Shown in pieces: positions 9,215 through 9,357 of a DNA stretch of 9,357 bases. The position numbers and the translations under genes are program-made. The notes beneath the pieces are model-generated. The model did not search any database, was not told where the DNA came from, and saw nothing but the letters and a program-made list of their open reading frames with translations. The DNA lies in assembly GCA_934654515.1 (NCBI GenBank), contig CAKUGA010000049.1, forward strand, positions 1 to 9,357, in the 5' to 3' direction. Within the stretch, counting starts at the first letter, position 1; each line of letters begins with the position of its first letter. This stretch comes from an uncultured Collinsella sp. Lineage in GTDB: Bacteria > Actinomycetota > Coriobacteriia > Coriobacteriales > Coriobacteriaceae.

Positions 9215-9263
9215 AAAGCAAATATACCCCTCGGCCGCCCGCCTGGGCTGCAAAGGGGTATAT
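9215..9263 (-). terminator. Terminator after the probable purA
   Basis: In transcript direction ATATACCCCT (9263-9254) pairs with AGGGGTATAT (9231-9222). Inside, a second stem GCAGCCC / GGGCGGC with one mismatch closes on a 4-base loop, giving a long two-part hairpin followed by TTGCTTT. It begins 21 bases after the stop codon at 9285. The short T-run is imperfect, so some read-through into purD is possible. The plus strand shows no T-run beyond the stem, so it serves the minus strand. Confidence 0.7.
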
Positions 9264-9284
9264 CGCAATAACCGTAAAGACCGA

Positions 9285-9357
9285 TTACTTCCAGAATCGG
9301 TTGATGATCTGCTCGCGACCGGCGCCGACGCCAATAAACGTCACGCGGGTGTGTGCC
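9285..9357 (-). CDS. purA: C-terminus of probable adenylosuccinate synthetase, 5' end outside window
   Basis: Only 23 codons and the TAA are present, reading AHTRVTFIGVGAGREQIINRFWK. The pattern of a beta strand followed by GVGxGRxQxI resembles the extreme C-terminus of PurA, in which the strand is followed by a short Gly-Pro-Asp-Arg-type loop. PurA commits IMP to AMP synthesis, which would fit the purD neighbour. The fragment is too short for certainty; another purine gene is possible. Confidence 0.55.
   Translation of the reverse strand, partial: AHTRVTFIGVGAGREQIINRFWK

Noticed and set aside
9165..9221. Longer purD reading from the ATG at 9221
   Set aside because: It would translate through the leader hairpin, starts at the base of the terminator stem and has no ribosome binding site, while the TTG at 9164 has an excellent one.

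Overview
The window is a GC-rich stretch of bacterial chromosome in which every supported gene lies on the minus strand, so transcription runs from high to low coordinates. Codon use, the mix of genes and the protein sequences suggest a high-GC actinobacterium of the class Coriobacteriia, most likely Collinsella or a close relative. This is inferred from protein character only; no 16S or other marker is present.

Layout in transcription order: (1) the last 23 codons of a gene that looks like purA (adenylosuccinate synthetase), closed by a long hairpin terminator (9222-9263); (2) purD, complete, with a TTG start behind a strong ribosome binding site and a GC-rich leader hairpin; (3) a Nudix hydrolase of the ADP-ribose pyrophosphatase type, about 20 bases behind purD; (4) after a 85-base gap with a weak hairpin, an ABC exporter half-transporter (membrane domain fused to ATPase) with an ambiguous start, followed 19 bases later by (5) an unrecognised single-pass membrane protein; a strong Rho-independent terminator (4151-4194) closes this pair; (6) a locally AT-rich control region of about 160 bases; (7) carA and (8) carB, the two subunits of carbamoyl-phosphate synthetase. 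carB leaves the window after 796 codons.

Functionally the window holds two nucleotide-synthesis blocks: purine (probable purA, purD) and carbamoyl phosphate for pyrimidine and arginine synthesis (carA, carB). They flank a transporter unit with its own terminator. The Nudix enzyme sits with purD and may recycle ADP-ribose or similar nucleotide sugars to AMP or ribose 5-phosphate.

I see no mobile element, CRISPR array, tRNA, rRNA or defence system, and no clearly new system. The points most worth a second look are the enlarged CarA (501 residues with an internal insertion and extensions at both ends), the exporter plus unknown membrane protein pair, the double start and hairpin of the exporter gene, and the repeat-rich control region of carAB.
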